NCBI GenBank assembly: GCA_964503775.1
Contig: CAZDBS010000010.1
Location: 1 to 21,546, forward strand
Length of the DNA: 21,546 nucleotides
From: CAZDBS01 sp964503775
GTDB taxonomy: Bacteria; Patescibacteriota; Saccharimonadia; Saccharimonadales; CAZDBS01
Direction: 5' to 3'
In this document: piece after piece, positions 6,397 through 13,257 of the stretch
How the letters are laid out: each line of letters starts with the position of its first letter
Position numbering within the stretch: the stretch's first letter is position 1
The notes under the pieces: model-generated
What the model was told of the DNA's origin: nothing
Seen by the model: the letters and a program-made list of their open reading frames with translations, nothing else
Databases searched by the model: none
Translations under genes and position numbers: made by a program

Positions 6397-7911
6397 TTAG
6401 AATGTTTGTGTTCGTTGCCGGAATTGCAACGCTTCAGCGATGTCGGACTGATTAATTACATCGTTTTCGTTGAGATCAGCAATTGTTCGAGCCAGACGGA
6501 TAGTACGAATGTAAGAGCGAGTAGAGAGGGCCAAACGCTCAGCTGCTTGATCTAAGAAGGCCCTGGCTTTAGGATCGAGATGAGCGATTTTTTTAATCTC
6601 TTTGTTGGTCATGGAGCTATTACGACGATGGGTACTTTGGAAGCGCTCGCGTTGCTTTGTAACGGCTTTTTCGACTCTTTGGCGTATTTCACTGCTTGGC
6701 TCAGACTGAACGTTGTCGAGAATACTGCTAGTGTCGACTCGATCAACCAAGACATGCATGTCGATGCGATCCATAATTGGCCCAGATAGCTTCTTGTTGT
6801 ATTGCAAGATCTGGGTAGTTGTACAGGTGCATTCGTGTCGAGTATCTCCCAGAAAGCCGCACGGACAAGGGTTGCGCGTAGCGACGAGGATAAAGTCAGC
6901 AGGGTAGGTGATCGAGTCTGAAGCCCGAGCTATAGCTATCTGACGGTCCTCAAGAGGTTGACGAAGGGCCTCAATAACTTGGCGAGGAAACTCTGGTAGC
7001 TCATCTAGGAATAGAACACCTCTGTGAGCTAGGCTAATTTCACCAGGTCGAGGATTTTTGCCACCACCAACCAGGGCGATATGACTTGAAGAGTGATGGG
7101 GTGAGCGCAAAGGCCGCCTGAGAACAACAACGTCGTAACGGCGGCCAGATAGACTTTGCAGATGAGTTACCTCTATGGTTTCCTGTCGGCTCATCTGAGG
7201 GAGAATCGAAGGGAAGGCCTTGGCCAACATGGTTTTGCCGGTGCCTGGTGGTCCGTCCATCATGATGTTGTGGTGGCCGGCAGCAGCTATCTCTAGGGCT
7301 CGTTTGGCAACCTCCTGACCGACGATGTCGCTGAAGTCGTATTCGTAGTCGTTTTCAACTCCGATAGCCCCAGGATCGCTTGTAAACGGCTTAAGTGGTA
7401 CCAGGCCGGTGAGGTGTTCATAGAGTTCTTTCAGCGTGGATGCTACGATAATTTTGAGATCCGATACAAGTGCTATCTGAGCGGCGTTCTCCCTGGGGGC
7501 TATAACAGTAGTGAGGCCCTGCTCGACAGCCATCAGAGCGATGCCTATAACACCTCTGATAGGCCGGATATCACCATCTAGCGAGAGTTCACCTAGCACT
7601 AGAGTCTTCTCTAGGCTCTCCGGCTTGATCTGCTCAGTTTTGATCAGTATGGCGAGCGCTATGGGCAAATCAAAGACAGCACCTTCCTTGGGTAAATCGG
7701 CCGGAGCTAGGTTGATAGTTATTCGTTGTTTGGGAATGGTGAGCTGGCTGTTTTTCAAAGCGCTACGAACACGTTCTTTGGATTCTTCTATAGCCTTGTT
7801 GCCTAGGCCGACGATAACAATGCTAGGCAGGCTTTTGGATGTGTCGCATTCGACCGTGATGGGTAGGCCGCTTAGGCCGTGGGCCATGGCAGTTTGGACG
7901 GTTGCCGTCAT
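6397..7911 (-). CDS. comM: YifB/ComM family AAA+ ATPase (Mg-chelatase-like)
   Basis: This 504-residue protein has full family length. An N-terminal ChlI-like domain (~1-165) includes VGLGNKAIEESKERVRSAL, and PADLPKEGAVFDLPIAL near 70-86. A central AAA+ domain (~190-390) follows with Walker A GPPGTGKT at 220-227 and Walker B LFLDELPEF at 300-308. The cysteine cluster NPCPCG...CTC (C349, C351, C361, C363) and sensor DRIDMHV follow, then the C-terminal helical domain with RSYIRTIRLARTIADL. ComM is a hexameric helicase promoting branch migration during integration of transforming DNA, so its presence fits natural competence; no other competence gene is in the window. ATG 7911 lies six bases after a TAGAAT box with no Shine-Dalgarno. 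Confidence 0.93.
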   Translation of the reverse strand: MTATVQTAMAHGLSGLPITVECDTSKSLPSIVIVGLGNKAIEESKERVRSALKNSQLTIPKQRITINLAPADLPKEGAVFDLPIALAILIKTEQIKPESLEKTLVLGELSLDGDIRPIRGVIGIALMAVEQGLTTVIAPRENAAQIALVSDLKIIVASTLKELYEHLTGLVPLKPFTSDPGAIGVENDYEYDFSDIVGQEVAKRALEIAAAGHHNIMMDGPPGTGKTMLAKAFPSILPQMSRQETIEVTHLQSLSGRRYDVVVLRRPLRSPHHSSSHIALVGGGKNPRPGEISLAHRGVLFLDELPEFPRQVIEALRQPLEDRQIAIARASDSITYPADFILVATRNPCPCGFLGDTRHECTCTTTQILQYNKKLSGPIMDRIDMHVLVDRVDTSSILDNVQSEPSSEIRQRVEKAVTKQRERFQSTHRRNSSMTNKEIKKIAHLDPKARAFLDQAAERLALSTRSYIRTIRLARTIADLNENDVINQSDIAEALQFRQRTQTF

Positions 7912-7917
7912 GGTTGG

Positions 7918-7923
7918 ATTCTA
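7918..7923 (-). promoter_or_regulatory. -10 box of yifB (leaderless geometry)
   Basis: TAGAAT on the minus strand ends six bases before ATG 7911, so the A of ATG would be about +1. It follows the separate small unit ending at the 7995-8019 hairpin. Confidence 0.6.
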
Positions 7924-7989
7924 TCATTTTTGTAAAATTGTCGAATCAATTTGAGTGAAAGCTGCGTGAATAGGGGAATAGGCCTGAAA

Positions 7990-8064
7990 TAGAAACAACG
8001 GCCTGCGAGTGGCCGTTGTAACAGATTATTTTTGTTTTTGAGCACTTTTTTTATTCACAGTGCT
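7990..8064 (-). ncRNA. candidate ~75-nt transcript (small RNA or 10-codon leader)
   Basis: A strong minus promoter predicts a start near 8064 and a terminator hairpin ends near 7990, so a transcript of about 75 nt would be made upstream of yifB, which has its own promoter. It contains a possible 10-codon frame from GTG 8058 (MNKKSAQKQK) without a Shine-Dalgarno. I cannot assign a known family. It could be a small RNA, a leader attenuator, or the end of a transcript entering from the unseen sequence in the gap. Confidence 0.35.
7995..8019 (-). terminator. terminator hairpin of the small minus-strand unit
   Basis: ACAACGGCC and GGCCGTTGT form a perfect 9-bp stem with a 7-base loop. On the minus strand a U-rich tract (TTGTTTCTATTTC) overlaps and follows the stem. 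T-rich sequence further off on the plus side could allow weaker function that way. Confidence 0.7.
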
Positions 8065-8070
8065 AATACG

Positions 8071-8098
8071 ATCTTAGCAGAGCGTTTTAGGGTGTCAA
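8071..8098 (-). promoter_or_regulatory. strong minus-strand promoter
   Basis: It has the only perfect TTGACA -35 that I found in the window (8093-8098), a 16-base spacer, and TAAGAT (8071-8076). The predicted start is near 8064. Confidence 0.65.
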
Positions 8099-8127
8099 CG
8101 AGTTTTTGAACAAAATGCTCATGTTCC

Positions 8128-8136
8128 TGTGGATAA
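8128..8136 (-). promoter_or_regulatory. DnaA-box-like nonamer
   Basis: TTATCCACA on the minus strand exactly matches the DnaA-box consensus and sits six bases from the second assembly gap. Only one copy is visible, so it may be chance; more copies could be hidden in the gap. Confidence 0.35.
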
Positions 8137-8142
8137 CTATTG

Positions 8143-8242
8143 NNNNNNNNNNNNNNNNNNNNNNNNNNNNNNNNNNNNNNNNNNNNNNNNNNNNNNNNNN
8201 NNNNNNNNNNNNNNNNNNNNNNNNNNNNNNNNNNNNNNNNNN
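8143..8242. other. assembly gap (100 N)
   Basis: A second run of exactly 100 N, so its true length is unknown. Both flanks are non-coding, and transcription is predicted to run away from it in both directions. Confidence 0.9.
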
Positions 8243-8545
8243 AAAACAAAAATGTATGAAGCCTCAATGCCTACCATAAGAACTCATCCAGCAACTGTCC
8301 AAAGGTTGCTGGAGCATTGTGGCTTCCTACTTTTATGAAAAGTAGGGAACCCCTGTTTGGGTAAATAGCCCCTCTGGGCCATCCAGGCAGTCATCGCTCT
8401 CAATGGATTACTCCAATCGAGAGCGGTCAGTCACCGTTAGGGCGACAAGCGCTATGTATTACTATAATCGGGCGGATTTGTCGTCCTAACACCTTAACCT
8501 TGATTCTCTTTGAAGCACTCCAAAGCCACTTGCGGAGTGCTTTTT
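8243..8545 (+). ncRNA. candidate structured RNA of unknown class
   Basis: This stretch has no protein gene but a dense series of abutting helices. They are: 8261-8270/8314-8323 (one T-T mismatch) enclosing 8287-8295/8305-8313 (9 bp perfect); 8324-8334/8338-8348; 8368-8371/8376-8379; 8395-8401/8419-8425 with an inner TGGA/TCCA stem; and 8436-8448/8478-8490 (13 bp, one G-U). A rho-independent terminator closes it at 8513-8545. The 5' end probably lies in the gap. A TATAAT in the loop of the 13-bp stem (8463-8468) could instead start a ~70-nt RNA. I found no match to tmRNA, SRP, 6S, RNase P or common riboswitches. It may be a free RNA or a leader of the next gene. Confidence 0.5.
8513..8545 (+). 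terminator. rho-independent terminator of the structured-RNA region
   Basis: AAGCACTCC and GGAGTGCTT form a 9-bp stem with a 12-base loop and a TTTTT tract, 33 bases before the next gene start. Confidence 0.88.
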
Positions 8546-8564
8546 GTATGTCCGTATAACATGT

Positions 8565-8570
8565 TAGGAT
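8565..8570 (+). promoter_or_regulatory. -10 box of the small membrane protein gene (leaderless geometry)
   Basis: TAGGAT ends seven bases before ATG 8578 and lies after the terminator, so the gene has its own start. The -35 is weak (TTGTAT at 8544-8549, 15-base spacer). Confidence 0.45.
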
Positions 8571-8577
8571 AAACAGT

Positions 8578-9015
8578 ATGATGGACAACCAAGGCGTTAG
8601 TAATAATCAAAGCTCAGAATCGTACGGAAATGACCATAATGATACGCCCAAGGTGATGCCTCACTCGCGGATCAGTCGTAGAACCATAATTACACTAGCT
8701 GTCATGCAAGCTATCCTCCTTACACTGATAGTTACATTGTTGTCACCACAACAATCAATTGCTTATCGTTATCTCGTGTTAATTCTAATCGTGAGTCTCG
8801 TTTGTGTCATCTATATATGTATACAATACGAAAAGCTGTCACATTATCGATTTGCTGTAGTTATGAGGATGGTCATTTATGGGCTCTTTGCATCTGCAAC
8901 TGTAATCTTATCGCTCAATAATCTTTTCAATCCACAGCTAGGTGTGGTATTGGTTGCATCCTTCGTGTTGGCGCGCATGTATGTCGGATATCGATTACGA
9001 TTCAATAATTCATAG
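8578..9015 (+). CDS. hypothetical four-helix membrane protein
   Basis: I do not recognise this 145-residue protein. The first ~35 residues are polar, Asn/Ser/Asp-rich and end in a basic patch (SRISRR). Four hydrophobic helices follow at about 37-58, 63-82, 93-112 and 117-135, and the tail is short and basic. The basic patch before helix 1 suggests a cytoplasmic N-terminus and therefore a cytoplasmic C-terminus. No catalytic motif is visible. ATG 8578 and the next codon ATG 8581 are both possible; the first sits seven bases after the -10 box. Base composition is more AT-rich than in neighbouring genes. It follows the structured-RNA region and its terminator, so it could be controlled by readthrough. 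Confidence 0.7.
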   Translation: MMDNQGVSNNQSSESYGNDHNDTPKVMPHSRISRRTIITLAVMQAILLTLIVTLLSPQQSIAYRYLVLILIVSLVCVIYICIQYEKLSHYRFAVVMRMVIYGLFASATVILSLNNLFNPQLGVVLVASFVLARMYVGYRLRFNNS

Positions 9016-9136
9016 GTAGTGTAGTTATAAACGTAGTCAAAGCCACAATTAAATTACTAACGGTAACTATGTTTTATGAATAGTAAGTCACTGTCTGCAG
9101 CGCAGATAAAGTGCTAAAGAAAACCAATGATGATTT

Positions 9137-9144
9137 GCTATACT
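9137..9144 (+). promoter_or_regulatory. extended -10 promoter of the Pro-rich protein-ATPase operon
   Basis: TGCTATACT is an extended -10 (TGn plus TATACT). It ends seven bases before GTG 9152, again implying a leaderless mRNA. Confidence 0.55.
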
Positions 9145-9151
9145 AAGTCGC

Positions 9152-9559
9152 GTGGATATGCATGAAACACCTCAGTTTGAATTGCCGAGGCCGGCACCGC
9201 AGCGCGCACCGGAGGTAGCACCAGGCCAAGGACAGGAGAAGGTACCTGGTCGAGCCTTTCCTGAGAGACTCGCGCCTCGCGGGAATCAAACCCCTGTCGG
9301 TCAACATCCCTCAGCTCAGGCACTCGCCCAGCCCGTGCCACTGCCTCATCCGGTGGCTTTACCTTCAGCTCATGGCCAAACATCACAGGTCAAGGGTCCA
9401 GCGAAAGCTGACGATGTCGATGTCATCGAGAAGGAGTGGGTTACTAGGGCTAAACAAGTTCTCAACCATACTAAACACGACCCGTATCGCAAAAGCTCAG
9501 CTATCAATTCTCTGAAAACGGATTACATAACCAAGCGTTTCGGCGGAACGAAAGGTTAA
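9152..9559 (+). CDS. Pro-rich small protein of the coupling-ATPase operon
   Basis: This is a 135-residue protein. Residues ~5-85 are Pro/Ala/Gln-rich and probably disordered. The last ~45 form a charged helical segment with EKEWVTRAKQV and a DPYRKS...LKTDYITKRFG ending. I recall similar C-terminal segments in Candidate-Phyla proteins encoded beside type IV secretion or pilus genes, but cannot verify it here. There is no signal peptide or TM segment. GTG 9152 is chosen because the extended -10 ends seven bases before it; ATG 9158 is the alternative. The next gene starts 18 bases after the stop, so they form an operon, and this protein may be an adaptor or substrate for the ATPase. Confidence 0.72.
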   Translation: MDMHETPQFELPRPAPQRAPEVAPGQGQEKVPGRAFPERLAPRGNQTPVGQHPSAQALAQPVPLPHPVALPSAHGQTSQVKGPAKADDVDVIEKEWVTRAKQVLNHTKHDPYRKSSAINSLKTDYITKRFGGTKG

Positions 9560-9577
9560 GCCAGACAGGCTCACAAT

Positions 9578-12500
9578 ATGGCATTTATCATCATCATCCT
9601 GGTTATTCTAGTCGTCGGTCTGGCCGGTGGGAGCTGGATATTCCTGTCATATCGACGTGACCTGCGCGAAGCCAAAAACTACGAACGCGGACTCAAGATG
9701 GTGCCACTTCTCATCCACCTACCGCCCACAAGTGATGACATCGAAGTTGGGTCACGCGATGTACGAGATGTGACTGAGGAGAACATCTCCAAGGCCACTG
9801 TCTTGTACAACATCCTGGCGAGTATTTCGCAGAAGGGCGCTAAAACTAAATTTTACGGTCAGCGCCACCTAGCTTTTGAGATCGTTTGTTCTAGAGGCCT
9901 GATACATTACTATGCGGCAGTACCTCTAGCTATGGTGGCGGTGGTGAAGCAGGCTGTAGTGAGTGCCTACCCAACGGCGCAGCTGGAAGAGGTCGAGGAG
10001 CATAACATCTTCAGTCCTATCGGCAAACTAACCGGAACTATTGGCGGAGAGTTGACACTCAAAGAGGACTACTCCTACCCGATTGCTACTTATCAAGATT
10101 TAAAGCGCGATGCTATGCAGCCGCTTCTCAACGCTTTCTCAGCACTTTCCAAAGAGGATGGAGCGGGCATCCAGATCATGCTACGACCGGCTTTTGATGG
10201 CTGGACAAAGCACGCTGTCGATCTAGCTAACAAGAAGCGCAAAGACAAAGGCAAAAAACAAGCCAGTAGTTTATCGATGGTCAAGCAGATCATCATGGCT
10301 TTTACCAAGCCACCTGAGACCAAAGAAACAAAGCCCGAGGACAAACAACTATCATCTCTCGAACAAGCTCTCGTCGATGCCGTTGAAGAGAAGACGCGTC
10401 ACTCAGGATATGAGGTGCTTATCCGAGTGCTGGCCTCATCCAACACAGCTCAGAAGTCCCAGACTATCCTGAGTAATCTAGTGGCGACTTTCTCGCTGTT
10501 TGACGCGCCGGGCAAAAACGGCTTTAAATTCACACCAGCTAAAGATATAGAAGAATTTACAACAGCATACATACTACGTTTCTTTCCTCCTGAGACCAAC
10601 CAGAACATCTTAAACAGTGTGGAACTTGCAACGATATTCCATTTCCCTGACCAGCACAGTACACCGACTGCCCAGCTAGAGCGTCAGTCTTCCAAGCAAG
10701 TAGACGGACCTAGCAATGTACCGGATGCTGGACTACTACTGGGCTATAACATTTTCCGGGGAGTTAAGAAGGAAGTTCGGTTGAGCGACAAAGATCGTCA
10801 GCGACATATGTATGTCGTAGGGCAAACCGGAACTGGTAAATCGGTCTATCTGAAAAATCTGGCACTTCAAGATATGCTCGACGGTAAGGGGTTTGCTTTT
10901 ATCGATCCACACGGTGACGCTGTCGAGGATCTACTACAACTAGTACCAAGAGAGAGAACAGAGGATGTCATATATTTCAGTCCCGCTGACATGGACTACC
11001 CTATGGGGCTCAATATGTTCGAGTATCACAACGATGATCAGAAAGACTTTCTCATCCAAGAGGGCATCAATATGCTCTACAAACTATACGATCCTCAACA
11101 TCAAGGTATTATCGGGCCTCGCTACGAACATCTGTTTCGCAATGCTGCATTGACAGTCATGGCCGATCCGGAAGGCGGGACGTTTATCGATATTCCTAAA
11201 CTATTCAGTGATCGCAATTACGTCGATCAGAAACTAAAGCACGTCACCGATCAGATGGTGATCGATTTCTGGACCAAAGAGATGCCGGGAAGTGAGCGCT
11301 CCAACGAGTTCGGGGAAGTGAAGAGTTGGTTTGTCAGTAAATTCGGCGCTTTCCTGTCCAATACCATGATGCGCAATATCATCGGTCAACCGAAGAGTTC
11401 GTTTAACCTCCGAGAAATTATGGATAAAAAGAAGATCCTATTGGTCAATTTGAGCAAGGGTCGCACTGGTGAGCTCAACTCTAAATTGCTCGGCATGATT
11501 TTCGTTATGAAATTCCAGGCTGCGGCCATGAGTCGAGCCGACATCCCTGAGGACCAGCGTAACGATTTTTGTCTATATGTTGATGAGTTCCAGAACTTTT
11601 CAACTGAGAGTTTCGCGACGATCTTGGCCGAGGCGCGCAAATACCATCTGAATCTGATCGTGGCCAATCAGTACATCGGCCAGTTGACTGACGAGATTAG
11701 AGATGCGGTCTTCGGCAACGTTGGCTCGGTGATCAATCTGCGGGCTAGTGCCACGGACGCTGATTTTCTCGTCAAATATTTCTCACCGACCTTCGACGTC
11801 GACGATATAGTGAAACTTCCCAACTACAATGCCATCGTCAGGATCATCATCGGTGGAGTACCGACGAACCCGTTTAGTATGGCGACGTTGCCACAACTGG
11901 GCCACCCTAACCCACATCTTGCTGATGCACTTAAACAGCTGTCGGCCGCCAAATACGGTAAGCCCCGTGCGGTGGTGGAGAGTGATATTTTCAAACGACT
12001 AGAAACGAAAACACCACCCAAGCCGGCCTTTGGTAATCAATTTGGAGCGCCAGCGGGGAGCACGAAACCATACACACCACAAACTGGCGGCTTTGGCTCG
12101 CCATCCTCACCGATACCCGGTGGAGCGGCACCCAATACGAGTACTAGCTCGTTTCTAGACGAATGGCTAGCCAAGCGCAAGATGACTGTGCCGCCAGTGG
12201 CACCCGTAGGACCTGGAGCTGGACCATCCGGGGTACTGCCTAACCTACCAGATCAAAAACAATCGGGACAGATGCCCGATATTCCTGAAATGCAACACCG
12301 CGAAAAGGTCATTCCGCCACCACCACCCAAACCGCCGTTGGATGTCAATCAAGCTCTCCAAGATGAGCATATTACGCCGCTTGATCAAGTAGATGGATTA
12401 TTCAGAGAAGATACTGAGAAGCCTAAGGATGAAGAAAAATCAAAAATCCTGAAAAAGTCCAAGGTCAAAAATAAGCTTGAGCCAGAAGTCATCCTGCCAG

Positions 12501-12736
12501 AGAAAAAAGAAGAAACAGGCGAAGATACAACCCAGCTCGACGATATCAATGCCGCCCTAAACATCCAGCCCGGCAGCTCGGATTCCGAGATGTCTATGTC
12601 AGCCGAACATGACCCCAAACTCCAGGTATACATTGATAAAGACGGTAATCTACACTATGGTGAGCAGGACACGACGGTAGCTACTTCTGAGAGTGAAGCA
12701 TCCGCTGAACCAAACGATACCCAAACTCCCCAGTAA
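9578..12736 (+). CDS. VirD4/TraD-like type IV coupling ATPase with long disordered tail
   Basis: This 1052-residue ATPase has an N-terminal TM helix (~2-24), a region without recognised motifs to ~400, then a FtsK/HerA-like ATPase core. Walker A is GQTGTGKS at 415-422, followed by FIDPHGD about 30 residues later. Walker B is LYVDEFQNF with D669-E670. The motif-III-like Q in VANQYIGQL and the NVGSVINLRAS segment are typical of the TraD/TrwB DNA-binding domain family. These enzymes pump DNA or protein through type IV secretion channels. Residues ~810-1052 are Pro/Gly-rich then acidic and charged, without domains. No relaxase, VirB4 or pilin gene is in the window, so the channel it serves is unknown. 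Its 3' end overlaps the convergent gene by 56 bases. Confidence 0.87.
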   Translation: MAFIIIILVILVVGLAGGSWIFLSYRRDLREAKNYERGLKMVPLLIHLPPTSDDIEVGSRDVRDVTEENISKATVLYNILASISQKGAKTKFYGQRHLAFEIVCSRGLIHYYAAVPLAMVAVVKQAVVSAYPTAQLEEVEEHNIFSPIGKLTGTIGGELTLKEDYSYPIATYQDLKRDAMQPLLNAFSALSKEDGAGIQIMLRPAFDGWTKHAVDLANKKRKDKGKKQASSLSMVKQIIMAFTKPPETKETKPEDKQLSSLEQALVDAVEEKTRHSGYEVLIRVLASSNTAQKSQTILSNLVATFSLFDAPGKNGFKFTPAKDIEEFTTAYILRFFPPETNQNILNSVELATIFHFPDQHSTPTAQLERQSSKQVDGPSNVPDAGLLLGYNIFRGVKKEVRLSDKDRQRHMYVVGQTGTGKSVYLKNLALQDMLDGKGFAFIDPHGDAVEDLLQLVPRERTEDVIYFSPADMDYPMGLNMFEYHNDDQKDFLIQEGINMLYKLYDPQHQGIIGPRYEHLFRNAALTVMADPEGGTFIDIPKLFSDRNYVDQKLKHVTDQMVIDFWTKEMPGSERSNEFGEVKSWFVSKFGAFLSNTMMRNIIGQPKSSFNLREIMDKKKILLVNLSKGRTGELNSKLLGMIFVMKFQAAAMSRADIPEDQRNDFCLYVDEFQNFSTESFATILAEARKYHLNLIVANQYIGQLTDEIRDAVFGNVGSVINLRASATDADFLVKYFSPTFDVDDIVKLPNYNAIVRIIIGGVPTNPFSMATLPQLGHPNPHLADALKQLSAAKYGKPRAVVESDIFKRLETKTPPKPAFGNQFGAPAGSTKPYTPQTGGFGSPSSPIPGGAAPNTSTSSFLDEWLAKRKMTVPPVAPVGPGAGPSGVLPNLPDQKQSGQMPDIPEMQHREKVIPPPPPKPPLDVNQALQDEHITPLDQVDGLFREDTEKPKDEEKSKILKKSKVKNKLEPEVILPEKKEETGEDTTQLDDINAALNIQPGSSDSEMSMSAEHDPKLQVYIDKDGNLHYGEQDTTVATSESEASAEPNDTQTPQ

Positions 12737-13253
12737 CTCCTAGGACCCAACCGATAATAAGTAGAACAAAGAACTCACCGCCAGAGAGGGCGAAGCCCGT
12801 CCGCTTGGCTATCCAGACTACGAAAACAAGTCCTAGTAGGGCTGTCAAGCCAGCGCCCAAGACTCCCGAAGGCCGGGCGATCGTTACGCCGGCAACTTCA
12901 CTGATGCGCTCGACAGGTTCGGCGTGCACAATCCGACTAAAGACTCGATCATAGGTTGGCAGTTGTTGACGAAGACGTTCGAGGGTGGTGCGCTCACTAT
13001 GAGTATCTAGTACTCCAAATAGAGTTTGAGGTGGGGCACTCTCCGTCTGGGACTTTGGCTCTTGCTCTTGGACACTTCGAGCTTCACTCTCGGCTTTTTG
13101 CTGAAGATGTTTGATCGTCTCAGGAGACACCGCTCTTGAACGTTCAGGAGCCATCTCAGGACGGTCTTGACTTTGTTCTGGTTCATGTGACGACTCACGC
13201 CTCTCATATGCATTAGCGGCTTCGTGTGATGCTTTGGGAGCGCGTTCAGCCAT
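12681..13253 (-). CDS. hypothetical two-TM membrane protein, coupled to the surface-protein gene
   Basis: This encodes 190 residues. The first ~110 are polar, Glu/Gln/Ser/Arg-rich and probably disordered and cytoplasmic. An amphipathic segment follows, then two hydrophobic helices at about 130-149 and 157-177 separated by a short loop, and a short basic C-terminus. It resembles no family I know. ATG 13253 is preferred because GGAG lies nine bases upstream; GTG 13268 would add five residues and lacks a well-spaced site. The start lies four bases past the stop of the large surface-protein gene, so translational coupling is likely. Its last 56 bases overlap, tail to tail, the coupling-ATPase gene, which ties the two operons together physically. 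Confidence 0.75.
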   Translation of the reverse strand: MAERAPKASHEAANAYERRESSHEPEQSQDRPEMAPERSRAVSPETIKHLQQKAESEARSVQEQEPKSQTESAPPQTLFGVLDTHSERTTLERLRQQLPTYDRVFSRIVHAEPVERISEVAGVTIARPSGVLGAGLTALLGLVFVVWIAKRTGFALSGGEFFVLLIIGWVLGVTGEFGYRLVQRMLHSQK

Positions 13254-13257
13254 TAGA

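Noticed and set aside
7490..7960. A 147-residue plus-strand protein opposite yifB
   Set aside because: It is a shadow of the yifB coding strand, which has complete AAA+ motifs. The same applies to other long antisense frames in gyrB, gyrA and the ATPase gene.
8037..8050. A 14-base identity (AAAAAGTGCTCAAA on the minus strand) shared with 15883-15896 at the surface-protein start
   Set aside because: It is short and A-rich and flanked by unrelated sequence, so it is probably chance. I would reconsider if found at other start sites.
8055..8267. A 70-residue minus-strand protein across the second N run
   Set aside because: The visible part has no family features, and its 3' half coincides with a strong promoter. 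Its 5' part is separated by unknown sequence.
8324..8348. A terminator within the structured-RNA region
   Set aside because: The stem is strong but no T-run follows it.
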